This document shows, one piece after another, positions 1 through 12,036 of a stretch of DNA of 64,000 nt. The position numbers were made by a program, and so were the translations under genes. The notes under the pieces are model-generated. The model saw nothing but the letters and a program-made list of their open reading frames with translations. It made no database searches and was not told the origin of the DNA. Source of the stretch: Warburgia ugandensis (lineage: Eukaryota > Streptophyta > Magnoliopsida > Canellales > Canellaceae); assembly GCA_035236585.1 (NCBI GenBank), contig CP141128.1, positions 54,301,257 to 54,365,256 on the forward strand, in the 5' to 3' direction. The first letter of the stretch is position 1, and each line of letters starts with the position of its first letter.

Positions 1-3000
1 GGCATTCTTAATAATCCACCTACCTCAATAAGGTATTCTTACTCCTTGAAATCTGTCATAGTCTCGATCAACATATATCTGTCAAATCATATGTATAGGG
101 TACATACTACATGGTCTTTTGATCATCCTTATGTAGGATAATCTGACTCTTTCTTCCTTGAATATCATATATCCAAGGGTTTAATATCATCTATACAAAT
201 ACTATCTATATCATACATAACAATCTAATTTACATTGATGTTTCTTTTTCCTTATTGTTTTTGATCATACAAGATCTCATCTTGTTTGATCATCCTTATC
301 TCGCTTACTATTTTTATTAGGGTTAGATAATTTGCTATCTTTTTATGTTCTTATTATTATTCAACCAGTTAGTGTCTTACTTGGTTGAAGATAATTTATT
401 TCTTCCCATCACTAGACAACTCCTTATTTCAGATGACCAAGATTTACCAGCTTAAAGTCTCTGCACAAAAAGTGGTTAATACAACCCTCATGTAAGGAGG
501 CGTTTAGACCTCTCTTACGACAATGGGAGGTGAGGGAAAAGCACTTGGCTCTTGTATACCCCTATAACCACAATGTTCGTGAGTCCACCTGAGTGGTACT
601 AGCTCAACCTTTGACAAGGTTCCTATGAGCTCTTTACCTTAAGTCCCTTCTCTAATTGATTTTAATTAATTTCCATGGATATGCACAATGTCATCCATGG
701 ATGTTCATTATTTTCCTATTTTGGGCCAAGGAAATGATAAATCATTCCTTATATTGTCCTACTAACTATAGCCCTTACTAAGTCAAAATCATTCATTCAT
801 CTTAGTTGTCCATGAATTTCTATATTTCATTAGTTTACATTTTTGGTGATTTATGCTCCTTATATCTTAACAATTACTTAACAATTGAATAAATTTTGAC
901 AATAAGTAATTCATCAACTTGAAAGCATAAATCAAATATAAGTTTAACAACTATATACTAACATTCTTCCTATGAATGTAACTTAAGATAGTGAAATAAA
1001 ACTAACATGATCTTAAGTTATGAAACACATCTTCTATCATAATGAAATCATGTTTAAATCCTAATTTACACTAACATGATCCTAAGATAATCAAATCTAC
1101 TAACAAATTACTCATTTAGAGCATATCATACTAAAATTTAAAGATTACACTATCATGCTTTCTAACTTAGAACATAAATCATATTTACACTTCTATATCC
1201 AATAAAAGACAATTAAAACCTAAAACATAAATCACATTTACACTTCTATATCCAATAAAAGACAATTTAAACTAATTTTATTAAGATTATTATAAACCTT
1301 TAAATATGATCCAACCATTAGATCTTAGGTGTTTTCCTTTTAGATTAAGGGTTTTAATTACCTTTAGGGCTTTTAACCCATTAAGACCAACAAATCTTAT
1401 CCACTTGATTTTGTCACATTTCATCCATGATCTAACTGGATTCCATCATAATATCATCCCTTTAATCCATCCCAAGTGATCTGATCATACTTGATCTCAT
1501 TGATCAAGTGGGACCCTTTGAATTTTTTGATTATTTTTTATTTTTAGGGTTTTTCTACCATAAAGGGTAGATCCACTATTTTATCCAAGATCTGTACAAA
1601 TTAACCATAGATATTACTTTATTACATTATTATATCATCACTAAAATAAATTTCCAAGATCTGATCACCTCAGATCTTGAAGATCTTAGAAATTGGACAC
1701 TTATTTAAAAAAATACAGAAAAATACAGATATAATTTTTAGAAATATTATGACTTCATTAGAAACTAGACATTACAAGCTTTCCATAGCTTCTTTCTGAT
1801 CTCAATTTGGAGTTCATATGACTCCACAATCTTAAATTGAAGTTTTCAGCCGTTCTTAGGGTCCAGATTTGATCTGGGCCCACCAGAATTAATCTCTCTC
1901 AATTGAGGGTCCAAACCTTGTTAGATTTTCTTGAAAATTGTACCCTAGGGTTTTTGACCCTTCTGATTGATTGGAAAACTCAGAATTTCCATCTGAGCTC
2001 TCTATCACCATAAATTGAAGGGACTGGTATTTACTTTATTTTTACCATTTTTCATTCAAATTAAAGTACAGAAAAATAAAAATTATACTAAAACATAATA
2101 AATATGAATGGGAAGTAGTTCCACCTACCTGATTGGAGATAAAACATATATTTGATGCTCAATTTGAGAGAATTATCTATTGATGATAATATAGCCCGAT
2201 TGTCTACCTTTTTGTGGTTTTCTCATGTTGGAACCGTTGGATCTTGAAATTGATTTGGGGCTTTTGTATATACTGTGGTAGAGGAGGTTATGGACGGTGG
2301 AATTGATCAGATTTTTCTTGGAACGGAGTGCCTAATTGAATTTAGGTCTCTTGTTCCACTTAGAAAGAGGAGAGAGAAATAAGAAAATAGAGATTGGGGA
2401 GGGATGAATGAGAATTTGGGGCTGAAACACCAAGGAAGATTTGGAAATTTCTGGGTTAAGGTTGTGAAAATTTTTGGAAATTTTTGGGACATATTTATAG
2501 CCAAATTTGAATTTTTTATCATTTCTTTTAATAAGATATTTTATTACTTTAGAATTTTTTATTACAAGTGCATTCTCCATTCTCCACTACAATCTCCACT
2601 ACATTCTCCACTACCAGCAATAATGCACTGAGCAATTATTGTTGCTTCTAGAACGTTGCCCCACTTTGTGGGCCCCACTTTTATGTAAAAAGACGTTTTT
2701 GCCCTTATAACTCTAAAATTGGAGAAAAATAGTCATTATTTGTCCGAACTCGGAATCGAGCCTACTTAGTGGCGTTGGAATCGTATTTCTAAGTACTTCC
2801 TGAATATTGAGGTCTTATTTCTTGGATATGGAATATGGGTAAAATTACCATTTTGCCCCTAAATGGAGAAAAATAAGAAATTTTCATTTTAACTCAGAAT
2901 TGAACGTACTTAATGTTGTTTCGATCAGTTTTCCAAGCACATTCTTAATTTATATATTTTAATTCATGATATAATCTCAATAAAAAGAGAATTTTCAATA

Positions 3001-3083
3001 ACCTAATATTCCAGCCCATAATTTCTAAAAATCAAACTTTATGAATTTGCCTTAATAAGTTACAAAAATTCAGGGTCATTACA
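1..3083 (-). mobile_element. Family A gypsy LTR, left part cut by window edge
   Basis: The segment matches the complement of the complete family A LTR at 47075-51538 over its whole length, so it is antisense here. It ends at 3083 in CATTACA, the complement of the LTR start TGTAATG. A TATA box in LTR sense lies at 2492-2499 (TATTTATA on the plus strand). About 1.4 kb of the LTR 3' part lies outside the window. It sits inside the gag of the family B element whose start is at 3084-3227, so it inserted after B. It carries a 53-bp direct duplication at about 1171-1270 that is also in the 47075-51538 copy but not at 39714-42423. Whether it is a solo LTR cannot be told without the left flank; the right flank AGGAG (3084-3088) would be the target duplication. 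Confidence 0.85.
2492..2499 (-). promoter_or_regulatory. TATA box of family A LTR (1-3083)
   Basis: TATAAATA read on the minus strand, about 590 bp from the LTR 5' end. The same octamer is at the equivalent place in the copies at 34543-34550 and 47664-47671; the copy at 41865-41872 has one base changed. This is sequence recognition only, with no transcript evidence. Confidence 0.55.
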
Positions 3084-3227
3084 AGGAGTTTGGCTATGAC
3101 TATTCATGTATTGTCCCATGTTCTGTAAGAATTGCTGAAATAACTCAGCCATTCCGTTGCCCGACCCAGTGGAGTCCACTGGTGGGGCTTCAGGTCTTAG
3201 AGCCTTGCTTCCCTTCTTTCTAGGCAT
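3084..3227 (-). pseudogene. gag: gag start of family B gypsy element, interrupted
   Basis: An ATG on the minus strand at 3227-3225 opens about 48 codons beginning MPRKKGSKALRPEAPP and running through FQQFLQNMGQY, the charged then glutamine-rich start usual for gypsy Gag. It lies about 125 bp inside the primer binding site at 3354-3365, the normal place for a gag start. The reading frame is cut at 3084, where a family A LTR begins, so capsid and nucleocapsid parts are not in the window. The family A gag at 39584 begins similarly (MPPKRVTR), supporting the start choice. Confidence 0.7.
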
Positions 3228-3353
3228 CTGTAATCACAAGGCAATTCACCAAATCTTAGTTTGTGTTATCCTATTACCCCTTTCTCTTTCATGGATGAAA
3301 CTTGATTATAAGTTATTCTCCTCAAAACTGGGCTGTGAGTAACGTTAAACCGT

Positions 3354-3365
3354 GCTCTGATACCA
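3354..3365 (-). other. Primer binding site, initiator-Met tRNA type (family B)
   Basis: The minus strand reads TGGTATCAGAGC, the usual plant retrotransposon primer site complementary to the 3' end of initiator methionine tRNA. It lies 2 bp inside the LTR edge at 3368. It shows that the LTR at 3368-6039 is the 5' LTR of a minus-strand element extending left. Confidence 0.9.
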
Positions 3366-3687
3366 ACTATCACGACCCGGGTTTTTATATGATGCAATGT
3401 TGTTAAAAAGGCGAGATCTCTTGTTTTATAAATATGAAATGCATGAAAATCTTTTTCATTTGGAAAACAACCTTTCATAAAAACCCCGAGTGTGAAAACA
3501 CATTCTCAATCTATTTAGTCATGGCAAAGTTTTAAATCAATATTATTCCCAAGAAAGTGTTAGTCATTGCCCCAGCTATTAGAGAGTAACTACAATCAAG
3601 TAACATTGAAAGATAAGATAGGGGTCTACTTACTTGTGCTTGGCCTGTGTTTCCTAGTACAAATGTCCCTTGCCCTTAGGTATTTAC

Positions 3688-3743
3688 TTTGTATCTGAAA
3701 AATGTTGAGGATTGGGTGAGTATATAATATACTCAGTAGGGCT
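3688..3743 (-). other. Paired hairpins near LTR 3' end (family B)
   Basis: The plus strand contains GAGTATA-TAA-TATACTC (3718-3734), a perfect 7-bp inverted repeat, next to a weaker inverted pair around AAAATGTT. The solo copy keeps both (about 57750-57807), there with GAGTATA-TAC-TATACTC and TATCCT...AGGATA. In LTR sense the short-loop hairpin comes first and lies a little over 300 bp from the LTR 3' end. Confidence 0.55.
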
Positions 3744-5074
3744 TATCACTACTAGTTTTATAAATGCATGAGATGTTTTAAAATCATGTGCTCATTCATT
3801 CAAAACATGCGTATGTTTGAATACTCGAGTTCAATATTAGTATAAGAATCCATAATCAATTTCAAAATATGTGTATGTTTGAACACTCGAGTTCGATACC
3901 AGTATAAGAATCCATAATCAACTGAAATTCTCATAGCTTAAAAGATCACATAATTCCAAAAGTGAAAGTATCATCTATATGATGACATCATGATATGCAA
4001 TAGATGCCTCATGGAGTCCAACTCATGGACCCCTAGTATGGTATGGTCGACCAACCTCATATCATGCTACATGAAATGCACATCAAACCATAGGGTCCAC
4101 TATGCCCACGACCTCCTCGCCGTGTGGTCCCCGAGTACCTGAGGACACTTGGTCATAGCCTTCACGGGGCCTATGACACGCCGACCCAGTGCTGTGACAC
4201 CAGTGGTAGCCCCCTGTACCACATGCAGTCGATGTAGGGACTTGCCTCTTTTTGGGCGTGGTACCCATCCACCTATTAGTGGTAGAGGCTGGGTGGCCAA
4301 CCCAGACCCCTCGGCATAGCACCCACGGGCTTACTTGCCCAAATCACATAAGATAAGTCAAAACCTTTTGTTAAAACTTGTCCTCTTTTGAGTTCCTCAC
4401 AACTGCCTGGCCCTCAGCACTCCAGCGTCTTTTGGCAACCCTCAAGGACATGCAATCTTTGCAAGTACGTAAATCATGCAATGCATGCACTTGTTTGCAA
4501 CACATGTATGTGCATAATGTATATGCAGTCATTCCAAAACATGGCTATGTACAAAGCATTTAACATACATGCTAAATTTATTCATACAAATCACATGCAA
4601 ATCAAGTCATATATCTAAAACATATGTTCTCAAATAACAATAGTTCTTTTAAAAGAATCTAATAGTGATAGAGCACCTACCTGACTAGGTCGCGTTCACC
4701 CTCTTGTCCTCGTACACTCCTGAACATAGTTTGGGGACTTAAGGTTAGTTTAACCTATCTTTGATGAGTTTAGAGTAGTTGGGTCTTATTACTTAGGCAT
4801 TAGGGGTCCCTCCCTATGCCTATGGGTGTCCTAAGGTCCTAATTGGGCCTTGGTATTCTTAGTTTTCCAAAGTTCTAGTGGTCACGCGCCACCATCCTAT
4901 TCTAAGGGTCATGGCCTACTTTGATTGGGCTTTGACTAGGGATTTTATGGTTTGTATCCGCGTCGTCGATATGGACACAACGCCTTTTGCGGCACCTCAA
5001 TCGGAGCTCTAGATTTCAAGTTATAAGCGTTTTAACATTGTATGTACATATAGTCTTAAAGACAAAAAAAGAGG

Positions 5075-5245
5075 AATGCTAGGGCGCTGCGCGTCTGCGA
5101 CGTGCGCCCAGCATCCTTAAGAACCAAAAAAAATGACGCACGCTAGCGCGCTTTGCGTCTGCAGTACGCGCCTCAGCGGGCGCGTCTGCAAACGCGCGCT
5201 ACAACGGCGCTCGTCGTCTCTTTAGCGGGCGCGTCCCTGGATGCG
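5075..5245 (-). repeat. CpG-rich direct repeat block in family B LTR
   Basis: Two imperfect copies of a unit of about 70 bp begin GCTAGGGCGCTGCGCGTCTG and GCTAGCGCGCTTTGCGTCTG, followed by further GCGCGTC words. The homologous block is at 59150-59320 in the solo copy. The region is far richer in CG dinucleotides than the AT-rich surroundings. Confidence 0.7.
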
Positions 5246-5606
5246 CCTGTTTGGTTTTTCAAACTGCGTCGACCTGCGTCGACGTGGGATGGTCCTCTTG
5301 GATCGTCCCGCCTGTTAGTGACCTGGGTCGTCCTCAGGTCACCCTGGTTCGACCCTGTCGAACCAGTGCGGCTTGGGGACGTCCGAGGAGTCTTTGTGGC
5401 TCTCCTAGAGGCCTATTCTCCATGGTTTTTCATGTAAAAACCTAGGGAAACTGAGCCTAGGACTATGGGTGAGATGGGTTTGGGGAGTTTTGGAGCATAC
5501 CTGCTTCATGGGTGATTTTCTGTCCACGTTTTTCCCCCTTGGTCATTGCTTCACGACTGGTTTTCTCCAAGGCTTTTGAGCTGCCATTAGAAGCACCCAC
5601 GAGCTC

Positions 5607-5614
5607 TATTTATA
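5607..5614 (-). promoter_or_regulatory. TATA box of family B LTR
   Basis: TATAAATA on the minus strand inside the palindrome GAGCTCTATTTATAGAGCT. It is about 430 bp from the LTR 5' end and identical to the copy at 59677-59684. CCGCC/GGCGG words lie just upstream in LTR sense, as in a compact U3 promoter. Confidence 0.65.
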
Positions 5615-5743
5615 GAGCTTTTACAGAGGGTTTTGGAGGGGTTCTAACCGCTTTTGAATGGCGGTGGGGAACCCTCTAGAATGGCGGTGGTTTCTTCTTG
5701 AAACACCGCCATCCAAAAACCTCTAGGAGGTTGAAGACGACGG

Positions 5744-5767
5744 GGTGCCCGTATCAAAACGGGCACC
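5744..5767 (-). other. U3 hairpin GGTGCCCGT/ACGGGCACC (family B)
   Basis: Perfect 9-bp inverted arms around a 6-base loop ATCAAA, about 130 bp upstream of the TATA box in LTR sense. Homologues are at 59813-59836 (one arm base changed) and, on the other strand, at 43020-43045 with a compensating pair change in the stem. Confidence 0.65.
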
Positions 5768-6039
5768 TGTGTTTTTCAGGTTAAGTCGTTTTGTGAAATT
5801 TATAGTTTTGCCCCTGAACTTCAAAGGGCCATATCTTGCTCATTTTAACTCCGTTTTGGGTGATTTTGGTCTCGTTGGATTCCTTTTTCCAAGACGCATA
5901 TAATGGAACCACTTTTGGTACCAAATTCCTGGGTTTAGTTATGGTGACTAGTGAAATGACCAAAATGCCCTTTTCTTTAAAACTGAACGTTTCATTGCTA
6001 AACTTGGAATTTCAATAGTACAAAATTGGAGTCATTACA

Positions 6040-7590
6040 CTAACACATATTGATTTATTACATAAGTAGCCCAAAACATCATGTATAATAAAGATAGATT
6101 TTCTTGCATGTGGTGTCTCATGTTGCAACTACTTTCAATCTCTGTCTCTTTAAATCTAGTATTCCATGACTTTCACCTTTCCAAGAGAATCTACACGGTC
6201 TTAGGTGGATTGAGTATACAAAGTTACCTGTAGATAAAATCAAAACTACAACTTTGAAAAGTATAGCATAATAGCACATTCACACTACATGCATTCATCC
6301 ATATATCTCTATATTTATAGAGAATAAGCATAATAACTTAAAAAATCAAGTATTATCATGATGCATGAAAATCATAAAAGTATGATATTGAAATAATCAC
6401 CCAAGTAGACTCTTGTGTCAACAAAGTTTCATTAAATTCTTATTGGCATATCTACCAATTATCTCAAGTACTGATCTAGGTTAATCTAGTGAACCCAAAT
6501 TATTCTCCCTAGAAGCACAAAATATAATGGGCTTAACAATCTCACAGGCTACACATGTGCCTGTTAGTTTCTTGGTGGGACTCCAACCACATCCTCAAAA
6601 GGCCTATGTTGTGGCTCCTACCACCTCAACAAATTGTCATTTTTTGGCATTGCATACCATTCCACATCTTGTGTCAAATATAGGGAGGCCAACTCAAAAT
6701 AGCCTCATAGTATAATTCTCATTAGGCTTTTAGCTTATCTCACATATAGAGAAAATATCAGGCATCAGTATGGCCTCATAGATTTTGAAAACTTTTAGGC
6801 AAAACTTATCCATGCACTCATCAAAATCATAAAATGACAATAGCTTTACTAAAAAAATTCATGAGTACATAACAACAACTCACTGTTGAACTAAAACAAG
6901 GGGTAATTTCTCATTCAGAAACAGTTATAAAAATATAGTTCATGGCACAACTTATGCCAATAATCAAGCATTGTTTCGCTTTAAACTACACATGAAGGCG
7001 AGCCAAATGATATGCTAGGTCATCACTTGTTCCAGCTATAGCCAAAAGCTTGCCAATATTAAATTATCTCAAAACATTTGTGAATGATTTGATGCCAATT
7101 GAATGACTAGATAATGATAACTAATTGTAATGATCTCTATGATATAGCATTTCTAAGTGAAAGGGCACCATATTAATAGTTCTAATCGATATAGAATGAG
7201 CCTTACCTGCAATGTGATGAGCATTAAGATATTTCCATTGAGTAAGTACTAAGCCCGACACTAAAATGCCAAATTTGTGTAAAGCAAAATAGAGAGGCAG
7301 TGTAGTTTTGTACATACTGTGAGAAGGCAGTGGCAAATTTGGGGAGGCCTTTTAGGGAAACAAAGGAAGAATCTGCATATTCCACAAGGGCTGCTTTGTC
7401 CTTCTCTCACCAAAAAATCATTTCTCTAGCATTTTCTTGTGCTAAAACCATACATGATATATGTTCAAAACATGTTCTAAATTTTACAATTTTCAAGTAG
7501 GAAGCATGCTTCATATCAGCTTAACATAGCCTCTTGATATCATGTTTCTAATAACATACCAAACTTGCTAATGATCCACGTTCCATGATT
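6040..7590. repeat. Dispersed repeat G, left copy
   Basis: This stretch aligns in the same orientation with 62755-64000. Shared words include GTTTCATTAAA (near 6426 and 63071), GTGGGACTCCAACCACATCC, TTTTAGC(C/T)TATCTCACATATAG and CATGATATATGTT. The left copy lacks about 150 bp present at 63230-63400; the right copy lacks about 430 bp present at 6990-7420. No coding potential is visible. Its general style (AT-rich with short conserved blocks) resembles the other long gypsy LTRs, so it may be part of another LTR family, but no primer site or polypurine tract settles this. Confidence 0.7.
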
Positions 7591-10500
7591 CAACTTTAGA
7601 GTTTCAATAATATAATATCAAGAATTATTTTCAAGTCAAAATAGTAGGCAACATGATAGAAAATCTCATTAAAAAATAGTCCAAACAACGCATTGGGCTT
7701 CTTTCCAAAATTCATGATTAAATTTCCCATTTTCATGTGCATAAAACCTTTATGAAATCTTTAGTTTTATAGAATTTCAAGTTAAGAATAATCACACAAT
7801 AACATTTCACTTTTTAAAATAGTAAGATGAAATCCCAATTTGAAACCCTAAGGCTCCTAGCAAAAGAGTCAATGTATGAAGAGGCTATGTTATATGTGAT
7901 TTTCTTTCTCATAAAACATGCTTTTCAAACCTCCTTTTTAGTAATTTATTTTTATGAAACATATGTTCAGATAATGTTCATTAATATTACAATAAATTCA
8001 CATTATAAAATCATGTATATATAATTGAAAATCATCCTTGAAATAGTGCACAAACATGTTACATTTAAGCTAAAAACTTAGCTAATGAAACTCATGAAAT
8101 CCTATTATTTTACAAATCAAATTTCCTTGAAATATAGAAACTAAAATAAGTCATCTTTTCATACATAAAATTTCCAAAAATATATAAATTATGTAAAAAC
8201 AATAGCTAAATCAATTATAATCTAGGCTATAAATACTACTAGCAATGAGTGATGTGTTTTACATTTAATGACAAGGCCTGGGTCCACTATATCATAGGCA
8301 AGGCAAATACAACTCAATCCCTAAAGGATTTAAAACTTTATAAATTTTAATCAAAGTATATTTTAATTTTCTTTAACCTAGCTAATAATTCATTTAATTC
8401 ATAGAAATTTCTAAAAAAAAAAAAACATTCTAAAATTTTTGAAATCATTTAAAAATCAAGCAAAGGGTATAGAACCCATTATAATGTAATTTAAAAATCT
8501 ATGGTTAATAAATGATAATTTTTACCATTCATTTAATTTTTTTCATTAGATCTCTATTTTATGAATTTTTCTTACTTAAAAGAATTAGCATAATTTAATA
8601 TATTTACTAAATGCATACTTTGTCTTTTTAGGGAATAGATGGTTAAAGATTTTCACATAATAAGTTCTCTTAATTTATCATACCTAGTATCTTTACCTTA
8701 GGAATGACAAGATATTTCCTATGGAAAATCACTTAATATATAAATTAATAGTTGTATTCCATAAAATAACATTAAGTTTTAAATTCCACTTTTGCTTAAA
8801 AAGAAAATACATTAAGTTACAACATAACTTCATCATAGGACTAGAAAATAAAATTTACCTATTCATATATGGAAATTAAATCACTAAGAATTTAAATCTA
8901 ATAATTATTCTATGTTATCAACTAATAATTACACAAATTAAAAAAATTCTAACTACTAATTGAAAATTCAATTAAACTATGAAGTATATGAAAGAAGCTA
9001 ACTATAAACTTCCCATTAATTAAGACAAAATATTACAATGCTTACAACTCAAAGAAAATAAAAGAAAAAAATTTCTATGATAGGGAGTGTTTTCACTGAG
9101 TTTTTGCTGTGTCACTTGATAAGAACCACTTCAAGCTTTTCTTAGTGCACTAACATTGCTCTTTCTTCCTCTAAAAAACACCATACTCTTAACACATCAC
9201 TAAATAAGAGTATAATATGTCCCCCAATAGCCAAAATCCAAAGGATAATTTTTACACCAAAAATCCAAACAAAAATATGTATATATTTCCTAGGCTTATG
9301 CATGTAAAATAAAGAGGTAGAAAGAATATTAAAAAGGCATGTATATGAATTGATCTTGGTGAGATAATTATATGTTATGATAGATTATATGATGGGGATG
9401 TAGGGGCATGAAAATAAAGTTGAGATGATGTGAAGAAAATTTAGAAAAATAAACAAGATGTGAATGGAAAAAGGCATGTAAAAGAGGGTGAAATAAGATT
9501 AAAAATGGATAATGGAAAGAAATAGTTAGGATGTGAATTTTTTGGTATGATAAGGTGATGGAGTAAGAAAAAAGGTGAGTAAAAGAGAGGTGAAATAGTA
9601 GATGGAAAGGAATAATTTGGGTGTGAATCTAAGGAGATATTCTGTGGTGTGATTGAGTATGGGATGAATACTATAGGCATGAAAATTAGATATGGGTGTA
9701 TTGGAAAAAAATTGAATAAAAAGAAGGAAGAATGGGTATGTAGCTTACTTTAAAAATAAGGTGGGCAGCCCACCTAAAAAATATCCACCAATGGGGTTCC
9801 GGTCAGGTCTTCCTTATAGTCTTCTTTCTCACTGGTCCATCCTTGTTTGAGTTCTCATTGGTGTCTTAGGACATTCATAAACAAGGATAGATCTTGGCCA
9901 TTAAACACTTCGAAGGGATAATTATGGCCTGTAGATTTTTCATAAATTGTCTCTCTCCTCTCCTCCTTCATTTTCTCATATGAAAATAAATTTTTACACA
10001 TTGCACGTTCCCTTCATGACAAAATCATGGACTCCCTTGTGCAATCCCTTTTTGGAGTGTAATGAGAGAGAAAGTAAGTTGAAGATGCTTCATGCAAGCC
10101 CCAAATTTTTTGACCATTTTTGTTTCATGTATATGAGTTTTCAATGTACTTGAATCTAACATGGGGAGTTAGTCAAGGTGGTGAAATGCTTACATGGCAT
10201 GCATGGGAAGTCAGTCATCCTCACTTTTGATAAATGCACTCTCTTTGGTACAAATAAGGTAGATCAAGGCTTTAGGATTTATTTATTGTACTAAATATAA
10301 TAATGACACCCATAACATTCTAAACTTCTAAAGGGTTTATGGAATGTGAGGCCATGATATTGCTTGGAAGGTGGAATTGCTCTCTTTTATGGTTTTGAAT
10401 GCTAAAAATGACATTTTTCTAACTATATACTAATCCTAAAAAAAATGTAAAATAAACCATAATTAATAATATTTAAAGTAATTTCAAGCTTAAAGATACT

Positions 10501-11780
10501 AAATATAAGGATATTATATATAATACTTCTATGTATATTAGTGAGTATAGACATTGAAAAATCATTCCAAAAACAACATTAGTTGGATCATAAAATATGG
10601 TCTTTTTGACAGTTTTTGATAGCCATCTAAGAATCCCAATTTAACCACACATATCATGTATTTAAATGTTCTTAACATGGAAAAATTACTTCCCAAAATA
10701 GTAAGCAAAGCAGTAACCAAACATTTATTTCTAATTTGTTAGAAAACATCTAAAAGCATATGTAAAACTCAATCAAAACCTTATTGTTTCTACCATAATC
10801 TTTCTTAACACATTCAAACATGAAAATAGCAATAAAAATGCATGTTTTTCCTTATCAAACTCATGACAATTGTTTTTGAAAACCTTGTAGTTTCCTTATT
10901 TGTAGTCAATTCAAAAACGTAGAAATTCCTCTCTTCCTCTTTTATTCTTTCTTCTCCATCCTTTCTTTCTTTCCTTTCTTTTTTGTTTTTTATTTATTCC
11001 TTTCTTTCTTAGTTTTCATGTTTTCTAAAGGTTTTCCAAAGGGGAAGGAGCATGGGGCTGGATGTCTATTTCTGAACCAGCTGCCGACCTTTCTTAATCA
11101 TCTAGGAGTTCTAATCCTCCTAGGATGCAACATGTCTTTTTCCCTTATTGCTAGCCTAGGTTCATTCTAGTTCTTCCCCCTAGCTGTTTTAGGATTCCAT
11201 TTGTAGCTAGGATACTCCATTTTTTATGCACCATTTGGAGTTTATGCTCATTCCTTACAATAAGTAGTCTAGGTGAGATAAATCTAGCTTCACTAGTGAG
11301 AACATCTCACTCAATATGCTAGATTCATTTCCTATCAAGCTTAGGATTGTATCTTTCTTAACTTTTGTCTAGATTAAGAGTTTTAGTCCAACTAGGAAGC
11401 TCCATCAAGGGTAGGAGACATCTTGTTGCTATGGACTTGGGCTTTGTCTCTTTGAAGCTAAATGTAAGGTAATAGACATTCAAATAAGGTTCCATAATTT
11501 AACATAAGAAGTCTCATATCATATGGGCTGTCCTAAGTGGACACCAAGTCCATGGTGTGAGACGTCTCATGTCTACCATTTCGGCCTCCTAAATTTTAGA
11601 TCATTTTAGCTAGATTTCTATGTATGTTGTGATGTCTAAACCTTATATTACTAAATTCTCATTAGTTATTCTATTTCATCACCTAAGCAATGCAAAACAT
11701 ATTTTTAGCCACTCATCAGATTTTGAAATGATCCTCATTTTATTCATGGTTCAAACATGTACATAATTTAGAGGTGTTAC
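7591..11780. other. AT-rich stretch without a gene; possible LTR end at 11780
   Basis: I see no supported coding region here. Visible content is a purine-rich degenerate repeat (9380-9720), an odd perfect palindrome GGTGGGC-A-GCCCACC (9760-9774), and a pyrimidine-rich tract (about 10928-11010). At 11770-11780 the plus strand reads GAGGTGTTACA, the complement of TGTAACACCTC, a common start of gypsy LTRs. This stretch and repeat G could therefore be one minus-strand LTR, but the left end was not found. Confidence 0.35.
9380..9720. repeat. Purine-rich degenerate repeat
   Basis: The plus strand is almost purely A, G and T. A block with the words GGTGAAATA, GATGGAAAG and TGTGAAT occurs at about 9488-9540 and again at about 9590-9635, a spacing near 100 bp. 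The open frame on the opposite strand (9441-9680) is a by-product of this bias, being mostly F, S, P and L. Confidence 0.4.
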
Positions 11781-12036
11781 AATTGTAGAGGGTCATTAAG
11801 GCCTACCCCTTTGAGCAGCAGAAAAACTATGGTAGAATTTTATTGACTTGCTTATCCATAGGCTATTGCTCCCTTACTTTGCAAATGTTAGTAGGTGCAA
11901 GGAATTTATAAATGCCCTTGACCTCTAATCTCTACATTTTGTCGTACAACTATCTATAAGAAGAAATAATTATTGCTTAACATTACTGATTAACATGTAT
12001 TATCAAGGGTTCCTATTGAAGTAGATATTTGCATAC

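Larger units (their letters stand above)
3368..6039 (-). mobile_element. Family B gypsy 5' LTR
   Basis: This 2672-bp LTR is bounded on the left by the primer site and on the right by GAGTCATTACA (LTR sense start TGTAATGACTC). The left end reads TATCACGACC where the solo copy at 57393 reads TGTGGCGACT, so its terminal TG has decayed to TA. Both copies share, in order, the hairpin pair near the 3' end, a CACGACCTC block (about 4105), a CpG-rich block (5075-5240), CCGCC repeats (about 5650-5715), a TATA box and a U3 hairpin. The right flank 6040-6044 (CTAAC) would be the target duplication; its partner is outside the window. Confidence 0.88.

Noticed and set aside
6030-6050. CACTAACACA at 6038 as the left end of the CACTA element ending at 17618
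   Set aside because: The remaining bases do not match CACTAGCAAAGTGACC, and the first bases belong to the family B LTR end CATTACA.
9441-9680. 79-codon F/S/P/L-rich open frame, looking like a secreted peptide
   Set aside because: It is the complement of a purine-rich degenerate repeat; the hydrophobic look comes from composition.
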